DNA of 64,000 nucleotides, from positions 1 to 64,000 of the forward strand of contig NZ_JAQBOD010000012.1 of the NCBI RefSeq assembly GCF_028288205.1. The letters run 5' to 3'. The position numbers and the translations under genes are program-made. The stretch is from Mucilaginibacter sp. (lineage in GTDB: Bacteria > Bacteroidota > Bacteroidia > Sphingobacteriales > Sphingobacteriaceae). The notes beneath the pieces are model-generated. The model was not told the DNA's origin and did not search any database. It worked only from the letters and a program-made list of their open reading frames with translations. Numbering within the stretch: the first letter of the stretch is position 1; every line of letters starts with the position of its first letter. Positions 16,219-25,398 of this stretch are shown here, piece by piece.

Positions 16219-16791
16219 ATGCTTGCCAACCTAACAGACCATATCCAAAAATTTATTACGCTTAATGAAGCTGATATCAAGCTCATTCATTCAGAGGTGG
16301 TGGTAAAATTTGTTAAGAAAAGAAACTATCTACTTGAACCCGATCATATTTGCAAGGAAATTTATTTTGTAAGCAAGGGCTGCCTGCGTCTATACTTCCT
16401 TAACAAAAAGTTGAATGAGCAGATAACCCAGTTTGCCATTGAAAACTGGTGGATGAGCGATTATTACAGCCTGGAAAGCGAAAAACCATCAAGCTACTAT
16501 ATACAGGCGGTTGAAAACTCAGAGATCATCAGCATCCATAAAAACAACCTTGAGGAGCTTTTTGAAAAGATACCCAGGTTGGAGCGTTATTTTAGAATTG
16601 TACAACAACGGGCATTTACAGCTGCCCAAAAACGTATAGAATACATTTATAACTTTAGCGACGAAGAGCGCTACCGGAACTTCAGCGCCCGGTTTCCTGA
16701 TTTTATACAACGAATACCACAATATATGCTGGCATCGTACCTTGGCTTTACGCCGCAGTTTATGAGCAAGATACGAGCAAAGAAAGCGTAG
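16219..16791 (+). CDS. Crp/Fnr-family transcriptional regulator
   Basis: A 190-residue regulator with an N-terminal cyclic-nucleotide-binding-like beta-barrel (about residues 10-120; core YLLEPDHICKEIYFVSKGCL) and a C-terminal winged helix ending IPQYMLASYLGFTPQFMSKI. The usual cAMP-binding RxS motif is not evident, so the effector is unknown; many Bacteroidota members lack it. It lies upstream of, and on the same strand as, the AhpD-like gene, which may be its target. Confidence 0.87.
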   Translation: MLANLTDHIQKFITLNEADIKLIHSEVVVKFVKKRNYLLEPDHICKEIYFVSKGCLRLYFLNKKLNEQITQFAIENWWMSDYYSLESEKPSSYYIQAVENSEIISIHKNNLEELFEKIPRLERYFRIVQQRAFTAAQKRIEYIYNFSDEERYRNFSARFPDFIQRIPQYMLASYLGFTPQFMSKIRAKKA

Positions 16792-16843
16792 CCTATCCTG
16801 AATTTCTTAATCTTGATTCATTTTTCGGGGCATGTTTTGTTCC

Positions 16844-16851
16844 TACCTTTG
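16844..16851 (+). promoter_or_regulatory. candidate -7 element of the AhpD-like gene
   Basis: TACCTTTG matches TAnnTTTG exactly, 22 bases before the ATG at 16874. No -33 TTG is found at the normal distance, as may be expected for an activated promoter. Confidence 0.4.
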
Positions 16852-16873
16852 GGTATCAAAAAACAACAAGAAA

Positions 16874-17311
16874 ATGAAACCAAGAATCGTCATCCCCAAT
16901 TTAGAACCGGAAGCATATAAAGTTATGTTAGGTTTTGACCACTATCTTAACAGCACCGGTTTAAGCAAAAAACACCGGGAATTGATAAAAATACGCGCAT
17001 CGCAAATAAATGGTTGTGCCTTTTGTATTGATATGCACACTAAGGATGCCCGCAAGGCCGGCGAAACCGAGCAACGCATCTACGCCCTTAACGCCTGGCG
17101 CGATACGCCTTTCTTTACCGAAGAAGAACGGGCCATACTGGCACTAACCGAAGAAGTTACCCTGATACAAAACCATGTATCTGACAAAACTTACGAAGCT
17201 GCCGCAGCCATTTTAGATGAACATTACCTGGCACAGGTAATTATGGCAATTATAAGCATCAACGCCTGGAACAGGATAGGCATTACAACCGGTATGCAGC
17301 CAAGTTTGTAA
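16874..17311 (+). CDS. carboxymuconolactone decarboxylase / AhpD-family protein
   Basis: A 145-residue protein of the CMD/AhpD fold. The redox motif C48-A-F-C51 with H55 (CAFCIDMH) is complete, which in AhpD-like proteins supports thiol peroxidase or alkylhydroperoxidase activity. The ATG at 16874 is chosen because relatives start with this segment; the longer frame at 16832 includes the promoter. The gene follows a Crp/Fnr-type regulator, a common pairing in this phylum. Cytoplasmic. The true substrate is unknown. Confidence 0.88.
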   Translation: MKPRIVIPNLEPEAYKVMLGFDHYLNSTGLSKKHRELIKIRASQINGCAFCIDMHTKDARKAGETEQRIYALNAWRDTPFFTEEERAILALTEEVTLIQNHVSDKTYEAAAAILDEHYLAQVIMAIISINAWNRIGITTGMQPSL

Positions 17312-17330
17312 ACGGTACAAAAGAGTATTG

Positions 17331-17939
17331 TTATTTCGATCCTTTATTTGCCTTATCATAATACTCAAAGAAATCGCTTAATCTGAATATTTTAGAAAGC
17401 ACGGAATAGTCCTGGTTAAAGCTATTATAGCTTTGGGTATCCGGTTCTTTATCGTCAATATTACCTTTCCCTGATGTTCTGTCGGGGATAAACAGATCTG
17501 TTAAAACCTCAGGAGCACCGGCCAGGGAGAAGATCTCCCGGCCCTCTACTTTATAAGGCTTAAATTGCGAACTGAGATCTTTTTGCGTATAGATCATATT
17601 ATAAATAACATATTTTGACCGGGTAGGGTTAATTACACCATACGCTACCGGGTCTATATTAAATTTTTCATTTTTTATACCAGATTGTTCGCACGATAAG
17701 GTATGATATCCCAAAGTAATATCCTTTACTTCAACATACTGATGGGCCGTCACTTCGTATTTTTTACTGTCTAATAAAACAGTTATCGCACCATCAGTAG
17801 GGTTATCTATCAATGTTGTACCGTTTATCTTCTTTTTTAAAACGATGTCATAATAGCCATAGGCTCCAAATAAAACAAGCGCTAGTATCACTACAATAAT
17901 TACTTTTTTTGTGTTTTTGGCTTCGGTTCTGTTTTCCAT
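17331..17939 (-). CDS. hypothetical single-pass membrane protein
   Basis: A 202-residue protein beginning at the ATG at 17939; the longer frame to 18095 passes through the gltD terminator and is rejected. One hydrophobic helix (VIIVVILALVLFGAYGYY, residues 13-30) follows a charged N-terminus, giving an N-in anchor and an exported domain of about 170 residues. That domain includes a strand-rich stretch near residues 45-95, with TDGAITVLLDSKKYEV resembling PEGA-like repeats, and ends in a charged tail. The function is unknown. Confidence 0.65.
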   Translation of the reverse strand: MENRTEAKNTKKVIIVVILALVLFGAYGYYDIVLKKKINGTTLIDNPTDGAITVLLDSKKYEVTAHQYVEVKDITLGYHTLSCEQSGIKNEKFNIDPVAYGVINPTRSKYVIYNMIYTQKDLSSQFKPYKVEGREIFSLAGAPEVLTDLFIPDRTSGKGNIDDKEPDTQSYNSFNQDYSVLSKIFRLSDFFEYYDKANKGSK

Positions 17940-18000
17940 ACTGCAATAACAACTGTTATAAATAATATGTTTTTCAACCCTGCTTAAAATATATACAAAC

Positions 18001-18034
18001 AAAAAAAGCCGGGTCTTTTTCAAGAACCCGGCTT
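18001..18034 (-). terminator. terminator of gltBD
   Basis: AAGCCGGGT and ACCCGGCTT form a 9-bp stem, followed in the minus-strand reading by seven T residues. It lies 30 bases after the gltD stop codon. Confidence 0.9.
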
Positions 18035-18063
18035 GGGATTTGGATTTATAATTAAAACATTTC

Positions 18064-19542
18064 CTAAAACACTTGTTCAAACTGGTTAACAGCATCCTTG
18101 CTTTCCAGTACAGAATGGCCCATTAAAAACTCATCAACCTTACGGGCAGCTTCGCGGCCTTCGGATATGGCCCATACTACCAGTGATTGTCCGCGGCGCA
18201 TATCGCCAGCAGTAAACACTTTACTTACGTTGGTACGGTAAACACCTTCTTTAGCCTTAACATTTTTACGGTCGTCAAGCTCAACACTCAATTGCTGCAG
18301 CATGCCTTCATACTGTGGATTTAAAAAACCCATAGCCAGGAACACCCGCTGACAAGGGATCTCGCGCTCTGAACCTTCTACTACGTTCAACTTTATCGGA
18401 CGGCCCATGATATCCTGCTCCCAGGTTACATCAACCACTTTCAATGCGCGTAGGTTACCGTTTGCATCGCCTAAAAATTCTTTGGTGTCAATACCCCAGA
18501 AACGATCCACCCCTTCTTCATGTGAGCTGGTTGTTTTCAGAATCATAGGGTATGTTGGCCATGGCATGTGCTGTGTGCGCTGTGCCGGCGGCTGAAACAT
18601 CACCTCAAATTGTTTAACCGAGCTTGCACCCTGGCGGTTTGATGTACCCACACAGTCAGATCCGGTATCACCACCCCCTATCACTACTACGTCTTTACCG
18701 GCAGCTATAATATCTTCGGCTTTAACATCAATATTGCTTACCCTTTTGTTTTGCTGTTTCAGGAAATCCATCGCGAAATAAATACCTTTCAAATCGCGAC
18801 CCGGAATATTCAGGTTACGTGGAATGGTTGAACCACCAGCCAGTACCACAGCATCATTGCTGCGCACCAGTTCGTCCGCTGCTATATCAACACCTACCTC
18901 GGTATTGCATTTAAATACAACGCCATCTTTTTCCATCACTTCAACACGGCGTTCTACCACCCATTTTTCCAATTTAAAATCGGGAATACCGTAACGTAAT
19001 AAACCTCCTGGGTTATCATCACGTTCGTAAACAGTAACCGCATGGCCGGCTTTAACCAACTGGGCCGCGGCAGCTAAACCCGCCGGACCAGAGCCTACTA
19101 CAGCCACTTTTTTACCACTTTTAATTAACGGAGCGGTTTGCTTTACCAAGTTTTTTTGATAAGCTATTTCAATAATATGTTTTTCAATTTCCTCAATAGC
19201 TACTGCTGGTTTGTTGATACCTAACACACATGCCGATTCGCAGGGTGCAGGACAAATACGACCTGTAAACTCAGGGAAATTATTGGTTGACGATAAAATA
19301 TGGTAGGCTTCTTCCCAGTTTTTACGATACACCGCATCGTTAAACTCCGGGATGATATTACCCAGCGGGCATCCCGAATGGCAAAAAGGGATACCGCAAT
19401 TCATACACCTGGCCGATTGCTGGTTCAGCTTCTCATCAGTATATAAATTAACAAACTCATTATAGTTCTTTACGCGTTCAGCAGCGGGAACCTTAGTTGG
19501 TAATTCCCTGTTAAACTCCTGAAATCCTGTTGGTTTTCCCAT
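18064..19542 (-). CDS. gltD: glutamate synthase, small (beta) subunit
   Basis: The NADPH-oxidising partner of GltB, supplying electrons for glutamine-to-glutamate conversion. The 492-residue protein has N-terminal cysteine clusters for 4Fe-4S centres (CMNCGIPFCHSGCPLG and CPAPCESACV), then an FAD-binding GSGPAGLAAA and an NADPH-binding GGGDTGSD, all in normal positions. It starts six bases after the gltB stop and is terminated by the hairpin at 18001. Length is normal for the family. Confidence 0.97.
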   Translation of the reverse strand: MGKPTGFQEFNRELPTKVPAAERVKNYNEFVNLYTDEKLNQQSARCMNCGIPFCHSGCPLGNIIPEFNDAVYRKNWEEAYHILSSTNNFPEFTGRICPAPCESACVLGINKPAVAIEEIEKHIIEIAYQKNLVKQTAPLIKSGKKVAVVGSGPAGLAAAAQLVKAGHAVTVYERDDNPGGLLRYGIPDFKLEKWVVERRVEVMEKDGVVFKCNTEVGVDIAADELVRSNDAVVLAGGSTIPRNLNIPGRDLKGIYFAMDFLKQQNKRVSNIDVKAEDIIAAGKDVVVIGGGDTGSDCVGTSNRQGASSVKQFEVMFQPPAQRTQHMPWPTYPMILKTTSSHEEGVDRFWGIDTKEFLGDANGNLRALKVVDVTWEQDIMGRPIKLNVVEGSEREIPCQRVFLAMGFLNPQYEGMLQQLSVELDDRKNVKAKEGVYRTNVSKVFTAGDMRRGQSLVVWAISEGREAARKVDEFLMGHSVLESKDAVNQFEQVF

Positions 19543-19548
19543 TGAAAT

Positions 19549-22500
19549 TTAGCCTATTGTTTGATATTGTAATTTCTCTATTGCTTTTTTATACTCTTTT
19601 GGATACACTTTTATAAATTGGGTTGATGCTTCGGTCCAATTTTTAAGTATTTGCTGGGCAAGTTTGCTGCCGGTAAGGCTTACGTGCTTACGCAGTAAGC
19701 CAAGTATCACCTCTTCATCCTGTACCGATAGCGGATCAAGATCAACCATTTCGGTATTGCAGTTTTCGGCAAAAGTGCCCTCCGGGTTATAGACCCAGGC
19801 TAAACCACCGCTCATACCTGCCGCGAAGTTGCGACCTGTTTGGCCAAGGATCAGCGCACGACCGCCGGTCATATACTCACAACCATGATCGCCTATACCT
19901 TCAACAACGGTAGTTGCACCCGAGTTACGTACAGCGAAACGCTCGCCGGCCATACCGCCGATAAACAGCTCGCCTGATGTAGCGCCGTACAGGGCAACAT
20001 TACCAATGATGATATTATCTTCAGGTGTAAATGTTGCTTTTGCAGATGGATAGATAGCTAACTGCGCACCTGAAAGGCCTTTACCTACATAGTCATTAGC
20101 TTCGCCTTCCAGCTCAAAGGAGATACCCTTGGTAGCAAAGGCGCCAAAGCTTTGTCCGGCCGATCCTTTGAATTTATAGTTGATGGTATTGTCAGGCAAT
20201 CCTGCTGATCCGTATTTTTTCGAGATCTCGTTTGATAACAGCGTACCAACAGTACGGTTAACGTTGATCACATCAAATGACGCGAATACCGGTGTTTTAT
20301 CTTCGATCGCGATCTTAGCAGTTTCTAAAAGCTTCCAGTCCAGTATATCGGCCATGCCATGATCCTGACTTTCGCTGTTATACAGGGTCATGCCCTTAGT
20401 ATTGGTAACCGGGTGTAATATGCCCGAAAGATCAATCTTTTTAGCTTTCCAATTATCCAGATTGTCTTTTACTTTCAGGAACTGAACACGACCAACCATT
20501 TCATTAATGGTACGGAAACCAAGCTCAGCCATGATCTCACGCAGTTCCTCGGCCATAAAGCGGAACAGGTTAACCACATGCTCAGGTTTTCCTGAGAATA
20601 GCTTCCTTAATTCAGGATCCTGTGTAGCCACACCCACCGGGCAGGTATTCAGGTGACACTTGCGCATCATGATACAACCACCGGCAACAAGAGCTGCGGT
20701 AGCAACACCCCATTCCTCGGCACCCATCAGGGCAGCAATAGCCAAATCCCTACCGGTTTTTAGCTGACCATCAGTTTGCAATACCACACGGCTGCGCAGT
20801 TTGTTGCGTACCAGTGTTTGGTGAGCCTCGGTTAAACCAAGCTCCCATGGTAAACCTGCATGTTTTACAGAGCTTATTGGCGATGCACCTGTACCACCAT
20901 CGTAACCTGCAATCAGGATCACATCGGCGTGTGCTTTGGCAACACCTGCTGCAATGGTACCAACACCGGCTTTTGAAACCAGTTTCACATTGATGCGCGC
21001 GGCACGGTTAGCATTTTTCAAGTCAAATATCAATTGCGCCAAATCCTCGATAGAATAAATATCGTGGTGCGGCGGCGGCGATATTAAGCCTACACCTGGT
21101 GTGGCGTGGCGTGTACGGGCAATCCAGTCGTCAACTTTATGACCTGGCAGCTGCCCCCCTTCACCGGGTTTTGCACCCTGTGCCATTTTTATCTGCAGCT
21201 CATCGGCATTGGTCAGGTAGTTAGAAGTCACCCCAAACCGCGCTGATGCTATCTGTTTGATGGCAGAACGCATAGAATCGCCGTTGGGCAATTTTTCGTA
21301 ACGCATTTCGTCCTCACCACCTTCGCCAGTATTGCTTTTGCCACCGATGCGGTTCATGGCGATAGCCATAGTACTGTGTGCCTCGTGCGATATAGAACCG
21401 AATGACATGGCGCCCGTTGCAAAGCGCTTCATAATGTTTTCGGCCGGTTCAACCTCATCAATGGTAATGGCCTCACGGTGATGAGCAAAGTCAAGCAGGC
21501 CACGTATGGTGAAATGCTTTTCGGTTTGCTCGTTTATTACTTTAGCATAGTTTTTATACACCGCGTAATCATTGCTACGGGTTGCGTGTTGTAATAAGTG
21601 TACCGTAGTTGGGTTAAACAGGTGAGCTTCGCCACGGCGTTTCCACTGGTAAATACCGCCTTCGGGCAATAGGTTATCAGCAGCTTTCGCGCCAAAACCA
21701 ATGCGGTGTTTGCAAAGGGCTTCGCGGGCAATTTCATCCAGGCCTAAACCACCTATACGGGTAACAGCGCCGCAGAAATAACGATCAACTACAGTTGAGT
21801 TTAATCCTAATATTTCAAAAACCTGCGATCCGTGGTATGACTGTAAGGTGGAGATACCCATTTTTGAGAATATCTTCAGCAAACCATCGTTTACAGATTT
21901 TACATAATTTTTATGCAGGGTTTTGATATCCAGATCGGTTTCCAAACTGCCGTTGTTTTTAACCGTTTCAATGGTTGAAAGCGCCAGGTAAGGATTGATA
22001 GCAGTAGCGCCAAATGCCAGTAAAGAGGCAAAATGGTGTACTTCCCAGGCATCCCCTGTTTCAACAACCAAACCCACAGCGCCACGGCGACCTTTTTTGA
22101 TCAGGTGGTGATGTACGGCTGATACCGCCAATAATGATGGTATAGGCGCATGCTCAGAGTCAATAGCACGATCTGACAGGATCAAAACCTCAAAGCCATC
22201 ATCAACAGCATCCTCGGCATAACGACAAAGCCTGGCAATACCTTTTTCTAATGAACCAGGCAAGCCATCGGCATTAAAATAAGTTTGCAGCGTTTTGGCG
22301 TGGAACAGACCGGTATCAATACTTCTCAGTTTTTCTAACTGATGATTTTTTAATATTGGATGTTTCATCACCACGCAATGGCAATGCATTTTATCCTCGT
22401 CAAGCAGGTTGCCATTGTTACCTATAAAGGTAGCCAAACTCATTACCAAACGCTCCCGGATAGGATCAATAGGCGGATTGGTAACCTGCGCAAAGAATTG

Positions 22501-24066
22501 CTTAAAATAGCTTGATAAGTGCTGTGGCTTATCAGATAGTATAGCCAACGGCACATCAGTACCCATTGAACCTACGGGCTCTTTACCATCAACCGCCATT
22601 GGCTTAATGATGGTATCAATATCCTCGCGGCTGTAACCAAATACCTGCTGGTAACGGAATACAGACGGTTCTGAAAGACTGGCAAACGCCAAACGCGGCT
22701 CGGCCAGTTCGCTCAGGTTTATTTTATAGTTCTCTAACCAGCGGCCATAAGGTTGTTGTCCGCTGATCTCTTTTTTTATTTCGTCATCGGTAATGATCCT
22801 GCCTTTTTCGGTATCAATCAGCAGCATTTTACCAGGTTGTAAACGTCCTTTACGTACTACAGTGCTTTCGTCAATAGCCAAAGTGCCCGCCTCTGAAGCA
22901 GCAATTACACGACCATCATTGGTGATCACATAACGCAGCGGGCGCAGTCCATTACGGTCAAGCAAAGCGCCTACCAGTTTACCATCGGTAAAGCTGATAG
23001 CAGCCGGGCCATCCCAAGGCTCCATTAGCGTAGCATGATACTCATAGAACGCCTTTTTAATCGGGTCCATTTGCTCGTTGCCATCCCATGCTTCAGGTAT
23101 CAGCATCATCATTACATGCGGTAATGAGCGGCCTGAATGCAGCAGGATCTCGATAATATTATCCAAACAGGCAGAATCAGACTGATTATTATCAATTACC
23201 GGCATGATCATCTCCATCTCTTCAGCGCTGAAATATGCAGAAGCGTATGATTTTAAACCAGCGTAAAACCAGTTCAAGTTACCAGTCAGTGTATTGATCT
23301 CGCCGTTATGAGCGATCAAACGGAAAGGCTGGGCCAGTTTCCATGATGGGAAAGTATTGGTGGAGAAACGCGAGTGGATCATGGCAAAGCCTGATGCAAT
23401 ACGCGGATCAGTCAGATCGGCATAGTATTTACGCAGCTGATAGGTAGTTACCTGCCCTTTGTAAACAATAGTTTTGCAAGAAAGCGAGGTAAAGTAAAAA
23501 TGCTCACCGGCACCGGGAATAGTTTCGGTGATAGTTTTATTAATGTACCTCCTTAATATAAACAGTTTACGCTCAAAATCATCAGCATTGGTGATGTGAT
23601 TGGGCCTTGCAATAAATATCTGTTCCACATCAGGTTCGGCCTGGCGGGCGGTTTCGCCAACAGCCATTGAATCAACAGTTAACTTGCGATAACCTAACTT
23701 ATGCAAACCTAATTTTTCAATAGCGTTGGTAATTACATTCCTGCAGGCTTTCTTTTGTGCAGAATCCTTCGGAAAAAATATCATCCCAACTCCATACTCA
23801 CCGGGTTCAGGCAGGCTGATCTCCAGGTTTGAGCATTCTTCCATCAAAAACTCATGAGGTAGTTGTATCAGTATTCCGGCTCCATCGCCAGTTTCAGGGT
23901 CGCATCCACAGGCACCGCGATGTTCCATATTTTCCAACATGGTAAGCGCATCGTCAATGATCTGGTTACTTTTATGACCATTAATATTGGTTATAAATCC
24001 AGTCCCGCAGGAGTCGTGTTCAAATTCTGGCCTGTAAAGGCCCTGGTGGCTCTCAGTTTGATTCAT
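19549..24066 (-). CDS. gltB: glutamate synthase, large (alpha) subunit
   Basis: Transfers the amide nitrogen of glutamine to 2-oxoglutarate. The 1505-residue protein has a class II amidotransferase domain whose nucleophile is Cys20 (HDSCGTGF); the first 19 residues form a propeptide. Then come the central and FMN-binding synthase domains (KPGEGGQLPGHKVDDWIART) with the 3Fe-4S cysteines in CIMMRKCHLNTCPVGVATQD, and the C-terminal beta-helix GXGXG domain. It is the first gene of gltBD. With the glutamate dehydrogenase at 56334 it gives two routes to glutamate. Confidence 0.97.
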   Translation of the reverse strand: MNQTESHQGLYRPEFEHDSCGTGFITNINGHKSNQIIDDALTMLENMEHRGACGCDPETGDGAGILIQLPHEFLMEECSNLEISLPEPGEYGVGMIFFPKDSAQKKACRNVITNAIEKLGLHKLGYRKLTVDSMAVGETARQAEPDVEQIFIARPNHITNADDFERKLFILRRYINKTITETIPGAGEHFYFTSLSCKTIVYKGQVTTYQLRKYYADLTDPRIASGFAMIHSRFSTNTFPSWKLAQPFRLIAHNGEINTLTGNLNWFYAGLKSYASAYFSAEEMEMIMPVIDNNQSDSACLDNIIEILLHSGRSLPHVMMMLIPEAWDGNEQMDPIKKAFYEYHATLMEPWDGPAAISFTDGKLVGALLDRNGLRPLRYVITNDGRVIAASEAGTLAIDESTVVRKGRLQPGKMLLIDTEKGRIITDDEIKKEISGQQPYGRWLENYKINLSELAEPRLAFASLSEPSVFRYQQVFGYSREDIDTIIKPMAVDGKEPVGSMGTDVPLAILSDKPQHLSSYFKQFFAQVTNPPIDPIRERLVMSLATFIGNNGNLLDEDKMHCHCVVMKHPILKNHQLEKLRSIDTGLFHAKTLQTYFNADGLPGSLEKGIARLCRYAEDAVDDGFEVLILSDRAIDSEHAPIPSLLAVSAVHHHLIKKGRRGAVGLVVETGDAWEVHHFASLLAFGATAINPYLALSTIETVKNNGSLETDLDIKTLHKNYVKSVNDGLLKIFSKMGISTLQSYHGSQVFEILGLNSTVVDRYFCGAVTRIGGLGLDEIAREALCKHRIGFGAKAADNLLPEGGIYQWKRRGEAHLFNPTTVHLLQHATRSNDYAVYKNYAKVINEQTEKHFTIRGLLDFAHHREAITIDEVEPAENIMKRFATGAMSFGSISHEAHSTMAIAMNRIGGKSNTGEGGEDEMRYEKLPNGDSMRSAIKQIASARFGVTSNYLTNADELQIKMAQGAKPGEGGQLPGHKVDDWIARTRHATPGVGLISPPPHHDIYSIEDLAQLIFDLKNANRAARINVKLVSKAGVGTIAAGVAKAHADVILIAGYDGGTGASPISSVKHAGLPWELGLTEAHQTLVRNKLRSRVVLQTDGQLKTGRDLAIAALMGAEEWGVATAALVAGGCIMMRKCHLNTCPVGVATQDPELRKLFSGKPEHVVNLFRFMAEELREIMAELGFRTINEMVGRVQFLKVKDNLDNWKAKKIDLSGILHPVTNTKGMTLYNSESQDHGMADILDWKLLETAKIAIEDKTPVFASFDVINVNRTVGTLLSNEISKKYGSAGLPDNTINYKFKGSAGQSFGAFATKGISFELEGEANDYVGKGLSGAQLAIYPSAKATFTPEDNIIIGNVALYGATSGELFIGGMAGERFAVRNSGATTVVEGIGDHGCEYMTGGRALILGQTGRNFAAGMSGGLAWVYNPEGTFAENCNTEMVDLDPLSVQDEEVILGLLRKHVSLTGSKLAQQILKNWTEASTQFIKVYPKEYKKAIEKLQYQTIG

Positions 24067-24359
24067 TGTAAATTAAACCGTTTTATAATTAGGGTGTAAC
24101 TACGAAGTTACTAAATCCAACATAAATTATAAAATCATCGGTTATTTTTGAGAATTTGTAAAAAATCGATGATAAAAGCAATATTTATTTAACAAATCAA
24201 TAACATTAAATACCAATTATTATGATATCAAAAATTAAACCTTTAGTTTACTTATTTAGAATCGATATAAAGTTGCACAAACGAAGCAATATTCAGTTAT
24301 ACAAGCAGTAATTACAGCTATAACAGAATTTAATTTTGTGTGATTTATATAAAAACCAT

Positions 24360-24480
24360 TGTCATTTCGAACGATAGAGAGAAATGACAACTCCCGCAAT
24401 CGCTCGGCTGGAGCCGGGCGATTGCGGAAAGAAACCCACCCTTGAGCGGTAGAGAGAAACCTTATAAAATATGCTCTGCC
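24360..24480. repeat. palindromic repeat, family C copy 2 with GC-rich hairpin
   Basis: TGTCATTTCGAACGATAGAG begins a family C-like sequence. Inside it CCGCAATCG and CGATTGCGG (24394-24427) form a strong 9-bp stem, extended internally by GGCT/AGCC. The rest, with GGTAGAGAGAAACC, resembles the right half of a related element. Confidence 0.7.
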
Positions 24481-24530
24481 CACCCTACTGACAAGGTTTT
24501 GTCACCACGGTAAAAAATACAAATAATTGA

Positions 24531-24588
24531 ATATCAAGTGTTCATGAATGTCCATAAGCGTTCATGTGCGTGAACATGAACACTTTAA
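24531..24588. repeat. 10-bp-phased word array, copy 1 (GTTCAT type)
   Basis: After ATCAAGT, the words GTTCAT, GTCCAT, GTTCAT and GTGAAC begin at 24540, 24550, 24560 and 24570, exactly one helical turn apart. They are followed by the inverse half GAACATGAACAC. The layout matches 62243-62300, which also starts with ATCAAG. The spacing suggests a protein reading one face of the DNA. Confidence 0.7.
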
Positions 24589-24682
24589 GTTTTTTTTACG
24601 GTCCCCAGACTGAAGCTCATAAGATAACCCACCATTTACCATCAATTTTAGAATTGCTAACTTCGCACAAAATTTGAAACAG

Positions 24683-25174
24683 ATGCCTGCAAAAAATAAA
24701 GCCGTTTTTTTAGATCGTGATGGAGTACTGAACCAGGAAATGGGCGATTACGTACGCCGTTTGGAGGATTTTCACGTACTCGACAATTTTGAGGCCCTGA
24801 AAACTTTGCAGAACAAAGGCTATATGCTGCTGGTGGCCACCAACCAGGGTGGTATTGCTAAAGGTTGGTACACCGAAGATGAACTGGCCAAAATGCATAA
24901 CCACCTGAAACAGGTTTATAAAGAACATGGTGTGGAAATAACCGACTTTTTTTACTGCCCGCACCATCCCCTGTTTACCGGCGATTGTGATTGCCGCAAA
25001 CCAAAACCGGGGCTGTTATTACAAGGTATAGCCAAATATAACATTGACCCTGCCCTATCCTATTTCATAGGCGATCGGGAACGCGATGTTGAGGCAGGTA
25101 CCGCCGCCGGCGTAAAAGGGATACTAATTGACAGCGACCAACCGATAAGTACGGTGTTGGATCAAATTGCTTAA
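24683..25174 (+). CDS. gmhB: D-glycero-D-manno-heptose 1,7-bisphosphate 7-phosphatase
   Basis: Removes the 7-phosphate in the ADP-heptose pathway that supplies LPS core. The 163-residue HAD-superfamily protein has the nucleophile motif D11-R-D13-G (FLDRDGVLN), the zinc-binding loop CPHHPLFTGDCDC typical of GmhB, and the C-terminal GDRERDVEAG. The ATG at 24683 is used rather than a TTG at 24674. Related HAD histidinol phosphatases share this fold, but the histidine operon already has its own in HisB. Other heptose genes are not adjacent. Confidence 0.9.
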   Translation: MPAKNKAVFLDRDGVLNQEMGDYVRRLEDFHVLDNFEALKTLQNKGYMLLVATNQGGIAKGWYTEDELAKMHNHLKQVYKEHGVEITDFFYCPHHPLFTGDCDCRKPKPGLLLQGIAKYNIDPALSYFIGDRERDVEAGTAAGVKGILIDSDQPISTVLDQIA

Positions 25175-25215
25175 AATAAATCAAGTTATAAACGCGTGTC
25201 ATAAACAAAAACACG

Positions 25216-25320
25216 CGTCATTGCGAGGCACGAAGCAATCTCTATGCTATACAGAGCTAAGCAATGAGCTTACGGAATTGACCTGCCTACGTAGAGATTG
25301 CTTCGTTCCTCGCAATGACG
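25216..25320. repeat. dispersed palindromic repeat, family A copy 4
   Basis: CGTCATTGCGAGGCACGAAG and CTTCGTTCCTCGCAATGACG flank a centre with the CTATGCTATACAGAGC segment plus about 40 further bases. It sits between gmhB and the membrane protein gene and creates a spurious N-terminal extension of the latter. Confidence 0.93.
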
Positions 25321-25398
25321 TATGTTGATAGAAATTTTACAAAACTTAAAACATTTTCCCCTCGTACAACTTTTACCACTACAACCCAAGTAAAACAC

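Larger units (their letters stand above)
24067..24682. other. 616-base intergenic region between gltB and gmhB
   Basis: A divergent region. The first 250 bases next to gltB are A/T-rich and should hold its promoter, though no exact TAnnTTTG was found. After it come the palindromic repeat at 24360-24480 and the 10-bp-phased word array at 24531-24588. The short minus-strand frame at 24256-24483 runs through the repeat and is not a gene. Confidence 0.6.

Noticed and set aside
19549..24066. Several antisense and shifted frames inside gltB (for example 21537-21737, 21900-22085, 23863-24099)
   Set aside because: They are shadows of a strongly coding gene; gltB explains the sequence fully.
24256..24483. 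Minus-strand reading frame of 75 codons between gltB and gmhB
   Set aside because: It is formed by the family C repeat and its GC-rich hairpin; low-complexity, no domain.
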